NCBI GenBank assembly: GCA_030765065.1
Contig: CM060990.1
Location: 7,746,001 to 7,810,000 of the forward strand
DNA from: Deroplatys truncata
Lineage: Eukaryota; Arthropoda; Insecta; Mantodea; Mantidae
Direction: 5' to 3'
DNA length: 64,000 nt
Shown here: positions 9,675 through 22,785 of the stretch, piece after piece
Numbering within the stretch: position 1 is the first letter of the stretch
Layout: each line of letters begins with the position of its first letter
Position numbers and translations under genes: made by a program
The notes under the pieces: model-generated
What the model saw: the letters and a program-made list of their open reading frames with translations, nothing else
What the model was told of the DNA's origin: nothing
The model's database searches: none

Positions 9675-11405
9675 AATACTACTTACAGACTGAAGTAAAG
9701 AAAGAAAGCTTTTATTGTGTACATGGTACTACCAGTACTATAGATTCAAAGGAAGAAAGAGACCTGTCATTGTATTAATCTGATACTACCAGTAATACAG
9801 ATTGAAATGAAGAAAGGAAGCTTTTATTTTATTAATCTGATACTACCAGAACTATAGATTGAAATGAAGAAAGAGACCTGTTACTATATTAATCTGATAC
9901 TACCAGTACTACAGATTGAAATGAAGAAAAAGACCTTTTATTGTATTAATCTGATACTGCCAGTTTTATAGATTTAAATGAAGAAAGAAAGCTTTTATTG
10001 TGTATCTGATACTACAAGTATTATAGTTTGAAGTGAACAAAGGAAGATTTTATTGTATTAATCTGATACTACTAGTACTGTAGATTGAAATGAAGAAAGA
10101 GAGCTTTTATTGTATTAATGTGATACTACCAGTAATATAGATTGAAATGAAGAAAGAGAGCTTTTATTGTATTAATGTGATACTACCACCACTATAGTTT
10201 GAAATGAAGAAAGAGACCTTTTAATGAATTAATGTGATACTACCAGCACTATAGATTGAAGCGAAGAAAGAGACCTTTTATTGCATTAATCTGATACTAC
10301 CAGTACTACAGAGTGAAATGAAGAAAGGAAGCTTTCATTGTATTAATCTGATACTACCAGTACTATAGACTGAAATGAAGAATGGAAGCTTCTAGTGTAT
10401 TAAAGTGATACTACCAGCACTATAGATTGAATCGAAGAAAGAGACCTTTTATTGTATTAATCTGATACTACCAGTACTATAGATTGAAGTGAAGAAAAAG
10501 AGCATTTATTGTATTAATCTGATACTACCAGTTCTATAGATTGAAATGAAGCAAGAAAGCTTTTATTATATTTATCTAATTTTACCAGTACTATAGATTG
10601 AAATGAGGAAAGAAAACGTTTATTGTCTTTATCTGATACTACCGGCGCTACAGATTGAAATGAGGAAAGGAAACTTTTATTTTGTTAATTTGATATTACC
10701 AGTACTGCAGATTGAAATGAGGAAAGGAAACTTTTATTTTGTTCATGTGATACTACCAGTATTACAGATTGAAATGAGGAAAGGAAGCTTTTATTTTGTT
10801 CATCTGATACTACCAGTACTACAGATTGAAATGAGGAAAGGAAACTTATATTTTGTTCATCTGATACTACCAGTACTACAGATTGAAATGAGGAAAGGAA
10901 ACTTTTATCTTGTTCATCCGATACTACTAGTACTACAAATTGAAATGAGGAAAGGAAACTTTTATTTTGTTCATCTGATACTACCAGTACTACAGATACA
11001 AATGAGGAGAGGAAACTTTTATTTTGTTCATCCGATACTACCAGTACTACAGATTGAAATGAGGAGAGGAAACTTTTATTTTGTTCATCCGATACTGCCA
11101 GTACTACAGATTGAAATGAGGAAAGGAAACTTTTATTTTGTTCATCTGATACTACTAGTGCTACAGATTGAAATGAGGAAAGAAAACTTTTATTGTGTTT
11201 AGCTGATACTACCAGTGCTACAGATTGAAATGAGAAAGAAAACTTTTATTGGATTTATCTGATACTATAAGTACTACGAATTGAAATGAAGAAAGAAAAC
11301 GTTTATTGTATTTATATGATACTACCAGTGCTGCGGTTTGAAATGAAGAACGAAAAGGTTTATAATAAATCTGGTACTAGTGGAACTTTAGTTTGAAATG
11401 AAGAA
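9675..11405 (+). repeat. 57-bp minisatellite, about 30 copies
   Basis: The unit contains GATACTACCAGTACTACAGA then TTGAAATGA and AAAGG. The period is 57 bases, a multiple of three, which leaves a false open frame at 10603-11202 whose protein is a 19-residue repeat. Copies before 10590 mostly have ATGAAGAAAG and those after it ATGAGGAAAG, so the array has two subfamilies. A stray copy lies at about 11945-11990. Nothing supports translation. Confidence 0.9.
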
Positions 11406-12840
11406 AAAAGGTTCTACTATAAGTCTGGCTCAGATACGACAGGAAGAATTCAATGTGGTTTTCCTGGATAAACAGCATTTGTTACCGTTTCTAGGGTACT
11501 TCATGACTTAATTTTATTTGGTGGGTGTCACCTTCGAGGTGCTATCACACCTTGTGCTGCGTATCGCACCAACATGCATACCTATGTTAGTTCTGTCAAC
11601 TCGTTTGCAAATTACGAATAGGTATAGGTGAGGAATGGTGACCAATCTCGTCGAACGTTCGCGAGGTTGATTGCGAATATACAGCAAATGTCTGTTTGGA
11701 AATGCTCTTGAATATGAGTCAGTTCTCGTGTTAGCATTTTAGTCTTCAAACATCAGTTATAAGTTCTCATATAAATTAACGTTTCCTAGCTATTCACATG
11801 CTCTTAAACACGTAAGCTACTTCCTCCTTCCTCCTTCAACGCACTAAGGTGAACGAGGCACCAGCGGATATCTTAAGCCACTCCCTATAAAAGCCCTTAC
11901 AGACGATCAAAAATCCGTTGTAGATTACTTCTTGTGGGATGTTGACTACCAGTACTGCAGTTTGAAAGTAAGAAAAAAGGTATTATAATAAATCTGGTGC
12001 TTGTTTTTCCCCCTTTCTTATTTAAACTGTGTGCGTTTGAATTGCTATAGGAGGCTAAGAACTCAATGCTTTTAACATAGCTTCAGTGTCAATAAAGGTT
12101 TCTATAACTCCAACCGAAGCATACTGCCTAAACTTTTATTTTAATGGATAAGATAAATATTATGTTACGTAGAATGCGTTTTGCACCATTGAAAGTCTTT
12201 ACCGACACACTGTAATTCCGTGCTATTTAAAAGCTTACGGGAGACAAAAAAGAACTAAACGAGTTTTACAAAGATAAAAAGTTTGGGTCTCTGACCTGTA
12301 TGCTGAGTGAAATGATGCACAAGCCGGGAAATACATAGACTCACGTCCCTCGTGCTGTAGTATAAATCATAAGCTAATCTGCAGGCCCATCACAGCGCTG
12401 TGACGACATGAGACGCTATTATGCTTATCACAATACGGTAACAGGCATACCAGGTTTCACAAAGTGCAGTCCATAAGTTAAAATTACCCCCACTTTTCCT
12501 GATATACTGGACGTAGGTTCATTTAAAATTCATTAAAAGACAATGACCGGTTTAGAAACGATAAATCCTGGCGTTGTAGAGGGGGTGAAGTTGTCGGCAA
12601 GTTGTCTAACAGCACCGTGCACTTGCTGTTCAGTAGCAACCGTTATCTCCGTCACACCGTGCAACATCGAACTGGCGACCCTTCACGAAATGGAAATAAT
12701 TTCGAAGAACATCACGGACCTCGTGGAAACATTGCTTCCACACCTACACTCCCAGCAGCGGCTCAGTCTTCGTTGTTTCCCAACAGTAGAATACAAAAGA
12801 AAAGAATGGAGCGGAAAGTAATGCAGGGAAGTTGAACATG
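11406..12840. other. No recognised feature
   Basis: Apart from a stray 57-bp unit near 11945, nothing is recognised. The frames at 12543-12835 are short, lack domains and overlap in two frames. Confidence 0.5.
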
Positions 12841-13565
12841 GTAGAATGCAGAGGAGTACTGTTGAGGGGAGTAGACGGGAGAGGAGTGCAATAGAAGGAA
12901 GTGGAATAAAGTGGAGGAGTGCTGAGTAGAGTGAAACGGAAAGTTTTAAAAAGGGAGCAGAGGGGAAAGGAGAGTAAAACAGGAGAGGGGAGTGGTGTAA
13001 AAGTGGTGAGTAGCTGAGTAAAGTTAATTGGAGTGAAAGCTAAGAGGAGTGGAGGTTAACGGATACCAGTAAAGCGCAGAGAGGCTAAGCGCAGTAGAGT
13101 AGAGGGGGACGGGGTGTAGTATAGTGGACGAGAGTGGAGTGGAATGGAGTGGAGTAAAGTGGACAGGAGCTGGGTGAAATGCAGAGTAAAGTAATGAAAG
13201 TGCCGGAGAGGAGTGAAGTGGAGTATAGGGGAGTGAAGTAGAAGTGAGGGCAGTGAAGTGGAAAGAGTAAATTAGAGTGCAGGAAGAGCAGTAAAGTGGA
13301 GTTGAGGAAGAGGAGTAAAGTGGAGTGGACGAAGACGAGTGTAGTAGATTGGAAGGGAATGGAGTGGGAGGAATAAAGTGGAGTGGAGGGGGTTAAGTGG
13401 AATAGTGCAGAGTGAAGGGGAATGAATTGGGGAGGAGTAAAGTAGAGTGAAGGAGTTAAGTGGAATAGCGTTGAGTGAATGGGGAATGAAGTAGATTAGA
13501 GTGGATGAGAGTGAATTGGGGAGGGGTAATGTAGAGTGGAGGTGATTTAAGTGGAATAGCGTAGA

Positions 13566-13852
13566 AACTTTTTATTTTTATTTATGGACGCTCTTTAACT
13601 GTAATGGTTCTTGGAGTCCCATTCTATATTGCGCATAAAAGAGCGGAAATGTTGCTCAGAGGCTGCCTTATCACGCTTGAGGTTCTTTTACGTCCCGTAA
13701 ATCTACGACACCGGACCACCGGCTTTATTTCCTTCCAAAGGAAGCCATGCTACGGATGTTTAAGCCCGAAAATGTCCATCGCCCTTCGCCGAGACCTCGG
13801 GAACTAGAGGTTAGCATGCTACCACTAGACAACGGAGGACGACACATAGCGT
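13566..13852 (-). mobile_element. tRNA-derived SINE (family A), near full length
   Basis: On the minus strand it starts with a tRNA-like head (TCCTCCGTTGTCTAGTGGTA, with a pol III A box) and then a body shared with 14979-15268 and 43562-43857. It ends in an AT-rich tail. The B box has decayed. It sits inside the purine-rich array, so its edges are sharp. Confidence 0.8.
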
Positions 13853-13975
13853 AGAGGGGAGTGGATTGGAGTGAAGTGAGCAGAGGGTAGTGAAGTGGTG
13901 AGAGCAGAGTGGAGTTGAATGAACCACAGTGGAGTAAAGCAGGATGGAGAGGAAAGAAGTGGAACGGAATGTACT

Positions 13976-14226
13976 GTTTTTGTTTTGTTTTTATGGACGC
14001 TCTTTAAGTACTATGGTCCTTAGCGTCCCATTCTATATTGGGCGAGAAAGACCGGAACTTTTGCTCAGAGGCGTCTTTATCAGGCTTGAGGTTCTTTAAC
14101 GTGGCGTAAATCTACGACATGGGACCACCGACTTTACTTCCCCTCCAAAGGAAGTCATGCTAAGGATTTGCACGCTCGAAAAAATCCATCTCCCTCCGCC
14201 GGGTTTGAACCCACGACCTCAGGAAG
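13976..14226 (-). mobile_element. tRNA-derived SINE (family A), head truncated
   Basis: It has the same body as the other family A copies. The B box reads GGGTTCAAACCC on the minus strand at about 14200-14213, but the A box part is missing where the element meets the purine array near 14226. It has the same orientation as its neighbour at 13566. Confidence 0.78.
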
Positions 14227-14460
14227 GAATATACTGGAGTGGATGTGTAGCAGATTGTAAGATGAGTGGAGTGGAGTACAATGCAAAAGGAGCATATGAT
14301 AATGGAGTAGTCAGAATGATGGAATAGAGCAGAGTTGAACGGAATGGGGACGAGAGCGCAACGAAACGAATTGGTGTGGATTGAAGAAAAGTAAAATAAG
14401 CTGGAGTAGAATGGAGTCGATTGGGAACAGAGAAGAGCAAAAGGGTTGGAGAAGAGAATG

Positions 14461-14904
14461 GTGCACTATACATGATACGGTCAAATAGATCGTATTACCG
14501 ACCGTTGTTCTCACGTAATAAAAGAAAACAAATGACACATTCGAAGGGAACCTCTCCTCATACACACATAAAATGGTTATGCACATAACCCTACACGTAT
14601 CCCTACTGCATTACCTCATCCCTCCCTACCTTTCTTTCTGCAGTGTGCACTCCAAAACGACGTGTATCACCTTCCATAAAATGTACCAAATACCTCCGCT
14701 CTGTCCCATCCCAGGCAACAAATGCACTAAGCTTGTGGCCCTTTCCATTTATACAGATACTTTATCCTCAACTCCTCCGTCTTAGTGCATTTTGCTGGAT
14801 AGTTCTCTTCCTCGCTACAACACGGATACGTGTTTATGAAGTCTTACATTATTTTGGGACATTGTTTACCAGCCGTATGCAATTGGGCAATAGAATGCGG
14901 AGAC
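14461..14904. other. No recognised feature
   Basis: Short overlapping open frames (14573-14909) have no domain or coding signature. It separates the purine array from the second foldback. Confidence 0.5.
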
Positions 14905-14978
14905 TATAACTAGATAGGATAGGACAGAGCTGGACAGAGAAACGGTAATACCTGGGTAGAGATAATAAATCAAATCGA

Positions 14979-15268
14979 ATTGGGTTTTATTTATGGTCAA
15001 TCTTTAACTATTTATGATTCTTAGCGTAACATTACATATTGGGCATGGAAGGCCGGATATATTTGCTCAGATACCTCTTTATAGCCTTGAGGTGCTTTTA
15101 CGTGCCGTAAATCTACGACGCGAAACCACCGGCTTTACTTCCCCACCGATGGAAGCCATGCTAAGGATTTTATGCCCGAAAAAAATCTATCACCCTCTGC
15201 CACGTTTGAACTCGCGACCTCGGGAACTAGAGGCCAGCACGGTACCCCTTGACCAGGGAGAACGACTG
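14979..15268 (-). mobile_element. tRNA-derived SINE (family A) inside the second foldback
   Basis: This copy carries both head and tail. The B box reads GAGTTCAAACG on the minus strand at about 15206-15216. It is absent from the matching place in the right arm (near 18925), so it inserted after the inverted arms formed. Confidence 0.82.
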
Positions 15269-15779
15269 GAAAATATAAAGGAAACGAGTTGAAATGCTAG
15301 GCTAGGCAAGGCAGAGATTGAGGGCAGAAAATGGTAATACGTGGGAGATGCTATGGAGGCTAAGGGTTAAAGATGTTCAGGGTGGTTCTGGGAATAATTT
15401 TGCGTTCATTGGAGACGGAGGGGTAGGGGTATACGCGCATCCACGTTCGTTGTCGGGCATTGGTGCGATGTACAACATATGAGCTTTCAATGATTATTAT
15501 ATCTAACCTAACCTAAGCTAGCCTTCAACCCGCGTAGACCTAAGCTCGGTACGTTTCTCTGGTTTTACAGTGATTTACGGGTGTTTCAGACAGGTGTTTT
15601 TACATACCGTATATCCAGTATATTTACATCCGTCTGTCATTTTTATAGTATTCGAATGTTTTACAGTGATTTCGAGCACTTTTACAGCTATTTCAGACAC
15701 GTCATAGCCATGTTGGTGCACTTCTAGACTATTTTGCTAGTATCTGGATGGTGTTTGCGCATGCTTTCAAGGCATTGGG

Positions 15780-16100
15780 ATGTAATTTTAGAACGTATTT
15801 AGATCATTACAGGGTACTTTGTTGGTATTCTGGAAAATGTAGCAGGTATTTTCATGGTATTGAAACAGGTTTTTGGGGTATTCTGAAGGCTTTTACAAAC
15901 AGGACTAGGCATTTTCATGGTATCGGGACTGGTTTTGGGGTATTCTGTAGGGTTCTTTTACAAACAGGAGCAGGTATTTTCATGGTATTGCCACAGGTTT
16001 TTGGGCTAATGTGATGGGTTTTACAAACAGGAGCAGGGATTTTCATGGTATTGACACTGAATTTTAGATCATTTTAAAGTATTCCGAAGGATTTTAGACC
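15780..16100 (+). repeat. Repeats of about 63 bp within the left arm of the second foldback
   Basis: The unit has ATTTTCATGGTATTG, then a GTTTTTGGGG-like stretch, then TTTTACAAACAGGAGCAGG, and recurs about four times. Inverted counterparts lie at 17240-17301 and 18188-18370. The frame at 15748-16014 is an effect of the repeats. Confidence 0.8.
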
Positions 16101-16395
16101 CTGTTAGAGATATCTTCATGGTATCGGCACTGGTATAGAACATCTTGAAGGCATAAAGTATTTTGACACATCAACAGACCTTTTCAGGGCTCTCTATAAG
16201 TACTGGTAACTCTTTGACGGTATTTTACACTATGGAATCAGGTATGGGCACAGCCTTTTTAGGGACATATTGGTAGACAGACAAGAGAATTCCAGGTGTT
16301 GAAAAGGTATTTTGGAAACTAGAACAGATATTTAAAATGCTTTTTAGGTATTCTATAATGTTTTATAGAGATTTTATCTCGTATCATACCTAGAT

Positions 16396-16904
16396 TGCGA
16401 TGTTCTGTAACCATTTATTTGTATGGACATTACAGCATTACAAACAGTACTTAAGAGAATGTGACTTAGATCTGAAGACAATAAATTTCCTCCTTGAGTC
16501 CACAATTATAAAATGGTAGTTTACTCAGTGCTGCTGCACACCTAGCAGACATCTAATAAGGAAGAAGAATAAGAAATATAAAATGGAGGGAGTTAACTCT
16601 GCCGTTAGGAGTAAATCCCGCTGCTGGTCTCATGCCAAGAAGGAGAAAAGACGCGCCTACCCTTACACTCCTTATGTAATAAAACATTGATTAACTACGT
16701 CTAGCAAAGAAATGTAACCTCATACACAAAACAAAAGAGAAAGCTGAATAAAACCGTAATATCACTAAAGGAGCTCAAGACTGGGTTAGAAAGAATGTTA
16801 GCTGTACATACTTTATCACATGTTAGCATTAGACTATACAGAAGTCCACAAAAGGAGTCGATATTACTGCAAAACGTTAGAAAATGTTGCAAAACATCAC
16901 AATC
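16396..16904. other. Loop of the second foldback
   Basis: This single-copy spacer between the two arms is AT-rich. No gene or element is recognised. Confidence 0.6.
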
Positions 16905-17301
16905 CATATATAATGCGAGATAAAATCTCTATAAAACACAATAGAATACCTTAAATTGATTTTAAATACCAATTCTAGTTTCCAAAATACCCTTGCAACA
17001 CCTGGAATTCTCCTCTCTGTCTACCAAAATGTCCTAAAAAGCCTCTGCTCATACCTGATTCCATAGTCCGAAGTACCGTGTAAGAGTCAGGGCACTGAAA
17101 ATGTCTGTTGATGTGTCAAACTACTTTAAAACAGCAAGATTAAATACCTTCAAGATATTCTAAACCAGCACAATACCTTAAGATATCTGCCAAAGGGTCT
17201 AAAAATCTTCAGAACACCTCAAAATGTTAAAAAACCTGTGCAAATTCCATGAAAATACCTACAGCAATTTTTAAAAGCCTTGCAGAATGCTTAAAATAAC
17301 G

Positions 17302-18187
17302 AGTGGCAAAAGCATGAAGATCCTCCTTGAAGCTGAAGCATCCTGCCATACCAGTACTGATCGACAACAAACAACACTTACCAATAATGTAAATGTAATA
17401 GGTAACATGAATGACATAAGTAAAATCATATGAATAAGAAACAGATGAAATAATAAGAGAAAAATGTATCCCATTCATCGGGAAATGCATTTTCGAGTAC
17501 AGCTGCATAACAGATGGGAAATAACGGAAAGAGAACGTTTTGAGCCTTTTGAAACGAAGAAATAATGTGGGCAAACTGACCGGGAAAATTCCTGGAGGCA
17601 ATATCGGTCTCCCGTGTAAACATAAGGGAACTTGGCGTACATGACGAAATGTGGGCAAGAAATTAGGAAAATATGAGAAATGCCAGTTTTTGGTGATTGA
17701 CAGGCAATAAAAGTAAACTATAGCGCTATTGGAAGAGAGGGTCAGTTGCGTTAGCTCTCGTGGATAGGAGGGACGGAAGTAACACTCAAGTGAAGCATTA
17801 TTGCCCGATAGGCTAAGTGCGAATCTTAGATTAACCATTCGGTGGTCGCATAGCAAGCCAGACTAATTCACTGCAGCGCGATAGCCCACGAGCACGCGAG
17901 CGTTAAAAAGAACGCGTTTAAGGTAACGTGAAGCGTGTTGGTCTTTTGCGGAACAGAAGGAACAGCGTACGGTAGAAATGTAGTTTTGAGTGAAATCAAA
18001 TAAATACTGCATCTGAAATGGCTGGAGATATATCGACCCTGAGATCCCGATGACTTTGCCACCTCTCCTACAGCAGGCAACCTCCCTCTCTTTTCTCATT
18101 CACCTCCTTACCGGCGGCTGCCCGCCAGCGAGTTGCTCAGCTACATGAGATAAATCAAACGTACCTTACCATAAACACCACCACATC
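17302..18187 (-). other. Insertion in the right arm of the second foldback
   Basis: Arm sequence stops inside one 63-bp-type unit at about 17301 and resumes at about 18188, while the left arm has no counterpart. The insert includes a minus-strand open frame of 209 codons (17227-17856) that begins in the insert and runs on into the arm. Its aromatic-rich protein has no motif I recognise. A CpG-richer patch (17820-17960) and a GTAAGGAG donor-like site on the minus strand near 18105 are present. There are no obvious terminal repeats. It could be a captured host fragment or an unknown element. Confidence 0.45.
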
Positions 18188-19000
18188 CTTTTGTAAAATC
18201 CATCAGAATACTCCCCGCCAAAAAAACTGTGGCAATACCACGAAAATACCTGCTCCTGTTTGTAAAAAGACACTTTTCAGCATACCCCAAAAGCCGGTGA
18301 CAATACCATGAGAATGCCAGATCCTGTTTGTAAAAACCCTTCAGAATACCTTAAAAACCAGTCCAATACCATGCAAATAAGGGCTACAGTTTCCAAAATA
18401 CCATCAAAATAACTTGAATTGCTTTAAATACTCCCTAAAGTTTCTTCCCTACGCCTTGAAAACTTCCCTAAATACCATACAAATACTAGAGAATAGTCTA
18501 AAGGTGCACCAAAATGGCTATGACAGTGTCCGAAATGACTGTAAAACATTGCTATACTCCAAAACATGTCAAATATGGATGTAAATATGTACGATAAACG
18601 GTATAAGCACTATAAATCACCTGTAAATCACTGTAAAACCAGAGAAATATGTCGAGCTTAGGTCTACATAGTGTGAAAGCTAGGTTAGATTAGATATAAT
18701 TATCATTGAAAGTTCTTACGTTATACATTGTGCAGCATACCCGACACGAACGTGAATGCGCGCATACACCTACTCCTTCATCTTCAATAAACGTTAAACT
18801 GTTCTGAGAAGCACCGTAGACCACCTTCAACCTCTGGCCTCCCTAGCATCTCCCTCCCCTATCTTTCCCATATGTCACCATTTTCTGCCCCTCAAACCCT
18901 GCCTAACCTAGAATTTCACCTCGTTGTCCCCATCTTTACTCATGTATCACCATTTTTCTGTGTCAGCTCTGTCCTATCTTATCTACCACTATAGTATCGA

Positions 19001-22000
19001 TATTTCTAACTTAGACTCTACAAGCGTCGACCTCACCTAAATCTATACTGCGGGTTTGTATCAAGAGAAATGTTGATGTGTTGCCTCTTTTGGGAGGATT
19101 GTCCATGAAATAATTGCTTACTGTACATACTTTGTGTACGTCGATATATTTTTTCCTGCTAAAGTGTATGGTAATACTAATTTAGATAAATATAAGTGCT
19201 TTAGCTCTCCACTTTTTGGTAGCTTACCAGAGAGAAACAAATCTTACACAAACAAAATTTTGTTACTCATATTAAGGCTACAGTCTTAGTACATTATTTA
19301 ATGATTGTGAACGTCTCATTCTTTTGTCTTCCAGCATACAATAAATAAGACCAGTAAAATGGGGCGACATACAAAGTTTGCTTTATAACACCCAAGGGTA
19401 CTGTAAATTACCACCGTATTCAGAAAGAGCCCTCACCTTCCCTTCAAAATGCCGTCCAGGTCACTCTCCGGGGCTGACTTTTCGTTTGTTAAAAGATCCA
19501 CAGTGTTTTTCACGTAACTGCTCCGTGTCATGTAATGCTTTAAACACATAGTATGACATTTTGTCATTCACGCCAATTTCAAATACAACGATGGTGAAGA
19601 TAATGTGCTATTTTGAAATAGCGTAGTGATAGTACGCGTCACAGCAACTTGAATAACATTTCAACATAAACATAGATTCCGAAGATATGTTTTCAGGATA
19701 TTTAAATGGTGATAGACTAATATGTTACACTAGGAATCACCGTAGTTTCTTTTTTAAACAGAGTAGCATTATTGGAGGTCTGATCTTCGATAGTGAAATC
19801 CTGGGAGTCCCAGACTTCTGTAATGTTGCAGGCACCGAGGTTAGTAAAGTCCTTAGGGACCAATGAAGGCGCACATACGCGGCCGGGGACCAGAGTGCCG
19901 ATCAATGTCATCTAATGCAGCCCTCTGTCCACGATAACCATGTGGCCAAAAATAGAAAACCCAGAGTCGCATAGAAGGCGCTTAAACACATTCTGTCGCA
20001 TGTAGTTCTACATTATAAAATTATACATTAATATTTGGTTATTTTATAAGGATTTACGGAAAATTCCAACAGAGAAATGTAAATGTCCGGTTTATGAACG
20101 GTAAAAATGGTAATCCTGGGTTTCAAGCTGAATATCTACATGATGTCCTAATTTTGATAATGAGAAGCGTTTTCCGCTGCAGCGCACCTTTTACGGTCAT
20201 AATGTGGCCATAGGAAATCTGCGTAACCATGCAGCATTCAGATAATACGAATAGAATCTAATGTATGATACAAATTTTATCAAATATCTGGAGCATTTCC
20301 TTTCTTTGTCAGAGCATGAAAATTTAAAAATTAAATTACAATAAACATATTGAAATTAATTTGATGAAATAACTTGAAGAAAGTAATCGAGTGGGTGCAA
20401 ATCTGCAGTTAAATACTTTCTGGGGCAATAACGCATGACTTCAGGAAAGGTTGTGGTGCGTACCCGGCTCCTAAAGTTGATTTACACATTAACCTACGGA
20501 AATTTGCATTTCCTTGCTTGATACTGTAGTGTTGCGGTTGGTACAACATGGGCAACAGTTGGATGATAGAAGGCGTGGTATCAGCTGTAATAGAAAAAGA
20601 GGGATATGTAAGTATTTCAATACGGCAGCTTTGTGGAGTGAAGGGGCATGGTTAAGTGAACAGAGTTCCTTAAATGAGATGACAACTTGCAGTCGAAAGA
20701 AAGTCTTGGGTTACTCCTAGTTATCAACAGAGAGGGCCCGTGTGTCCATCTTCCTAATTCAATCGATCTAGCACGAGCATTAGGAACAAGAGGACATGAT
20801 AATAACTGGTTTAACTGAAGGTAATGGAGGACTGGATCACAAAGCAAGTAGTGAATTCTGGAAATGTCTTGAGTGCTTCAAGAGTATCAGAACGCAGATG
20901 TGATCAGTGGTAGTGGAATTTCACAGGAGAGAAATTTGAATGTCTTCTCAATGTAGTAATAAATGCATTTTAAGCTGTTAAAAGCCTGGACGTTAACTTC
21001 CGACGTATTGTTTCCTTTACGCTGAGTAAAATACACCTTCATAATGAACCAATGTGAAAGACAATGCTTAGCACATCTGTTGTCTAGAACACAAATGTGG
21101 ACCCTCTTTACGATCTAAACGCCATTTAAGAGGACAAAATAATTCTAAAATCCGGGAGAAATTGGAAGCTACATTGAGCTCAAATGGCGTTTCGGCACCT
21201 AAATAAGTTGCAGAAACAAAAATATACAAATAGAATGTCATTGAATATGCATATGCTCTAAATAGCTTATGTCAATGCGCCTGTTACCCAAAATGCTCAG
21301 TTGTTGCAAGTAACTTCTCTATTTATTTAACAAATTTAAAACGCTAATTTCTGAAATAATTGTTTTCAAATTTTAATTATTTCTTCTTATGCTTTGGAAA
21401 GTATAACATGACTTGGTCGCAACCACAAGCCCTATTTTGGATTTTTATAAAGCTCTATAGTTCAATATTTTTTTTCCAAATTTCAAATTTGCTCTGGGCA
21501 CTTGGAATGCCAGATTCATTTTCAAATTGATTGCTCGTCATTGTAAACATTACTGTTTATATCGAAGGTACATAGTAAATATAAATAACAGAGCGTCATA
21601 AGCATGCATCCGAGATTTACAGAGTCTGAGGAGTTGTTCGTAGGAAGAGGCAGTGGTCCTCAGATCTTGTCTGCTGAGTGTCCCTGCTAAGAATTTAATC
21701 CTTGTTATTTCCTTTATAAAACGTATATTTAGAAATAATTCCTTCAAACTAAAAATGCACAACTTCTTCGTTTCCTATGCAGCATAAAATCCATTTTCAT
21801 CAGCTTGAACTAGTCATCATAAAGAAACTCTAATGTTGAGTAATAAATGTGAAATTTCCAAAACCTGCTATTTTAAAATAGACTCGCCTTTAAAGGTGTG
21901 CATTGTCATGTACATGTTTAACTTTACATACGACTTCTGAAACAATCTAGAAGGTATACATGACCATTTTGACGCTACCTAACCGTTCTAGGAGAGGGGG

Positions 22001-22785
22001 ATGCGCTATGACGGTTCTACTGCTGAGAAAACCTGCCACAATCACCCTTCACTGCCTAGTCTCTCAGTATAGGTATATTTGTTGTTGCCAGTTGCACTTT
22101 TGACAGTGAAATATTGAAAACATCCTCATATCTTGCTTCTTTGGCTTTCCCATTGTTACAAGCGGCTGTTAGTTGTACTCTTCTTAATTTCATGTTTCAA
22201 CCTAACCCACATTTTAGATAGTAAGCCTCAATAGTAAGAATTTTGAGATTAGGCAGTTGAGGACTACCAACTGTCGTGTGGAATATAGTTCTATCTCTTT
22301 CTACCTTCCATGTTTCAACTTAAAGCAAATGTACTATAAATATTTATCTACACAGGACGAGGAAATAATAATTTACATGAAACATGGATTTTTTTTAAGG
22401 CGAAGAACATTTTATAAAACGTCAAAACTTTCACACTGGTATATGTTGTACAATAGCTTTGCTTTTACGTGAGCTATTTGTCAAGTTTCTTGGCCGCATT
22501 ATTATCACGAATTGGTGTGCTTTTGTTACTCTCGTTTTTATTTATTTCCTTATATGTTAATGTACTTGTCACATTGCAGTATGCGATAAATTAATGAATG
22601 GACAACACATCACATAAAAGCATTTGTAGAACTGTGATCTTGGAACTACAAACAAACTTTGTCTACGGATACACACAGGAAAATATGTTTACAATTGCTG
22701 GATCTAAGATGTATAAGGCTTAACATGCTGCTTCTCTATTAGAGACCATCAAGGTATCTAGGTGCCATTCCTTAGAACTGCTCGA
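19001..22785. other. Long stretch with no recognised gene
   Basis: This is AT-rich DNA with scattered short frames (for example 19717-19911 minus and 21550-21762 minus), none with a recognisable motif. I see no tandem array, SINE box or transposase relic. Confidence 0.5.

Larger units (their letters stand above)
12841..14460 (+). repeat. Degenerate purine-rich array (GAGTG/GGAGT type)
   Basis: Runs of GGAGTGGAGT, AGTGGAGTGG and similar fill 12841-13565, 13853-13975 and 14227-14460. The plus strand is almost pure purine plus T, giving strong strand asymmetry. Two SINEs interrupt it. No fixed period is kept, as in an old expanded microsatellite. Confidence 0.85.
14905..19000. repeat. Second foldback element, about 4.1 kb
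   Basis: 14905-16395 is matched in inverse by 16905-19000 around a loop of about 500 bases. Anchors include GGACAGAGCT (14931) against its complement near 18965, the CTAACCTAACCTAA area (15503) against 18690, and GATTTTATCTCG (16376) against CGAGATAAAATC (16917). The arms are more diverged than in the first foldback (roughly 15-20 percent by eye), so this one is older. The left arm has gained a SINE and the right arm an insertion of about 0.9 kb. Confidence 0.85.

Noticed and set aside
10603-11202. Long plus-strand open frame of 199 codons
   Set aside because: It is a 19-residue repeat made by a 57-bp minisatellite; no start context, domain or codon bias suggests translation.
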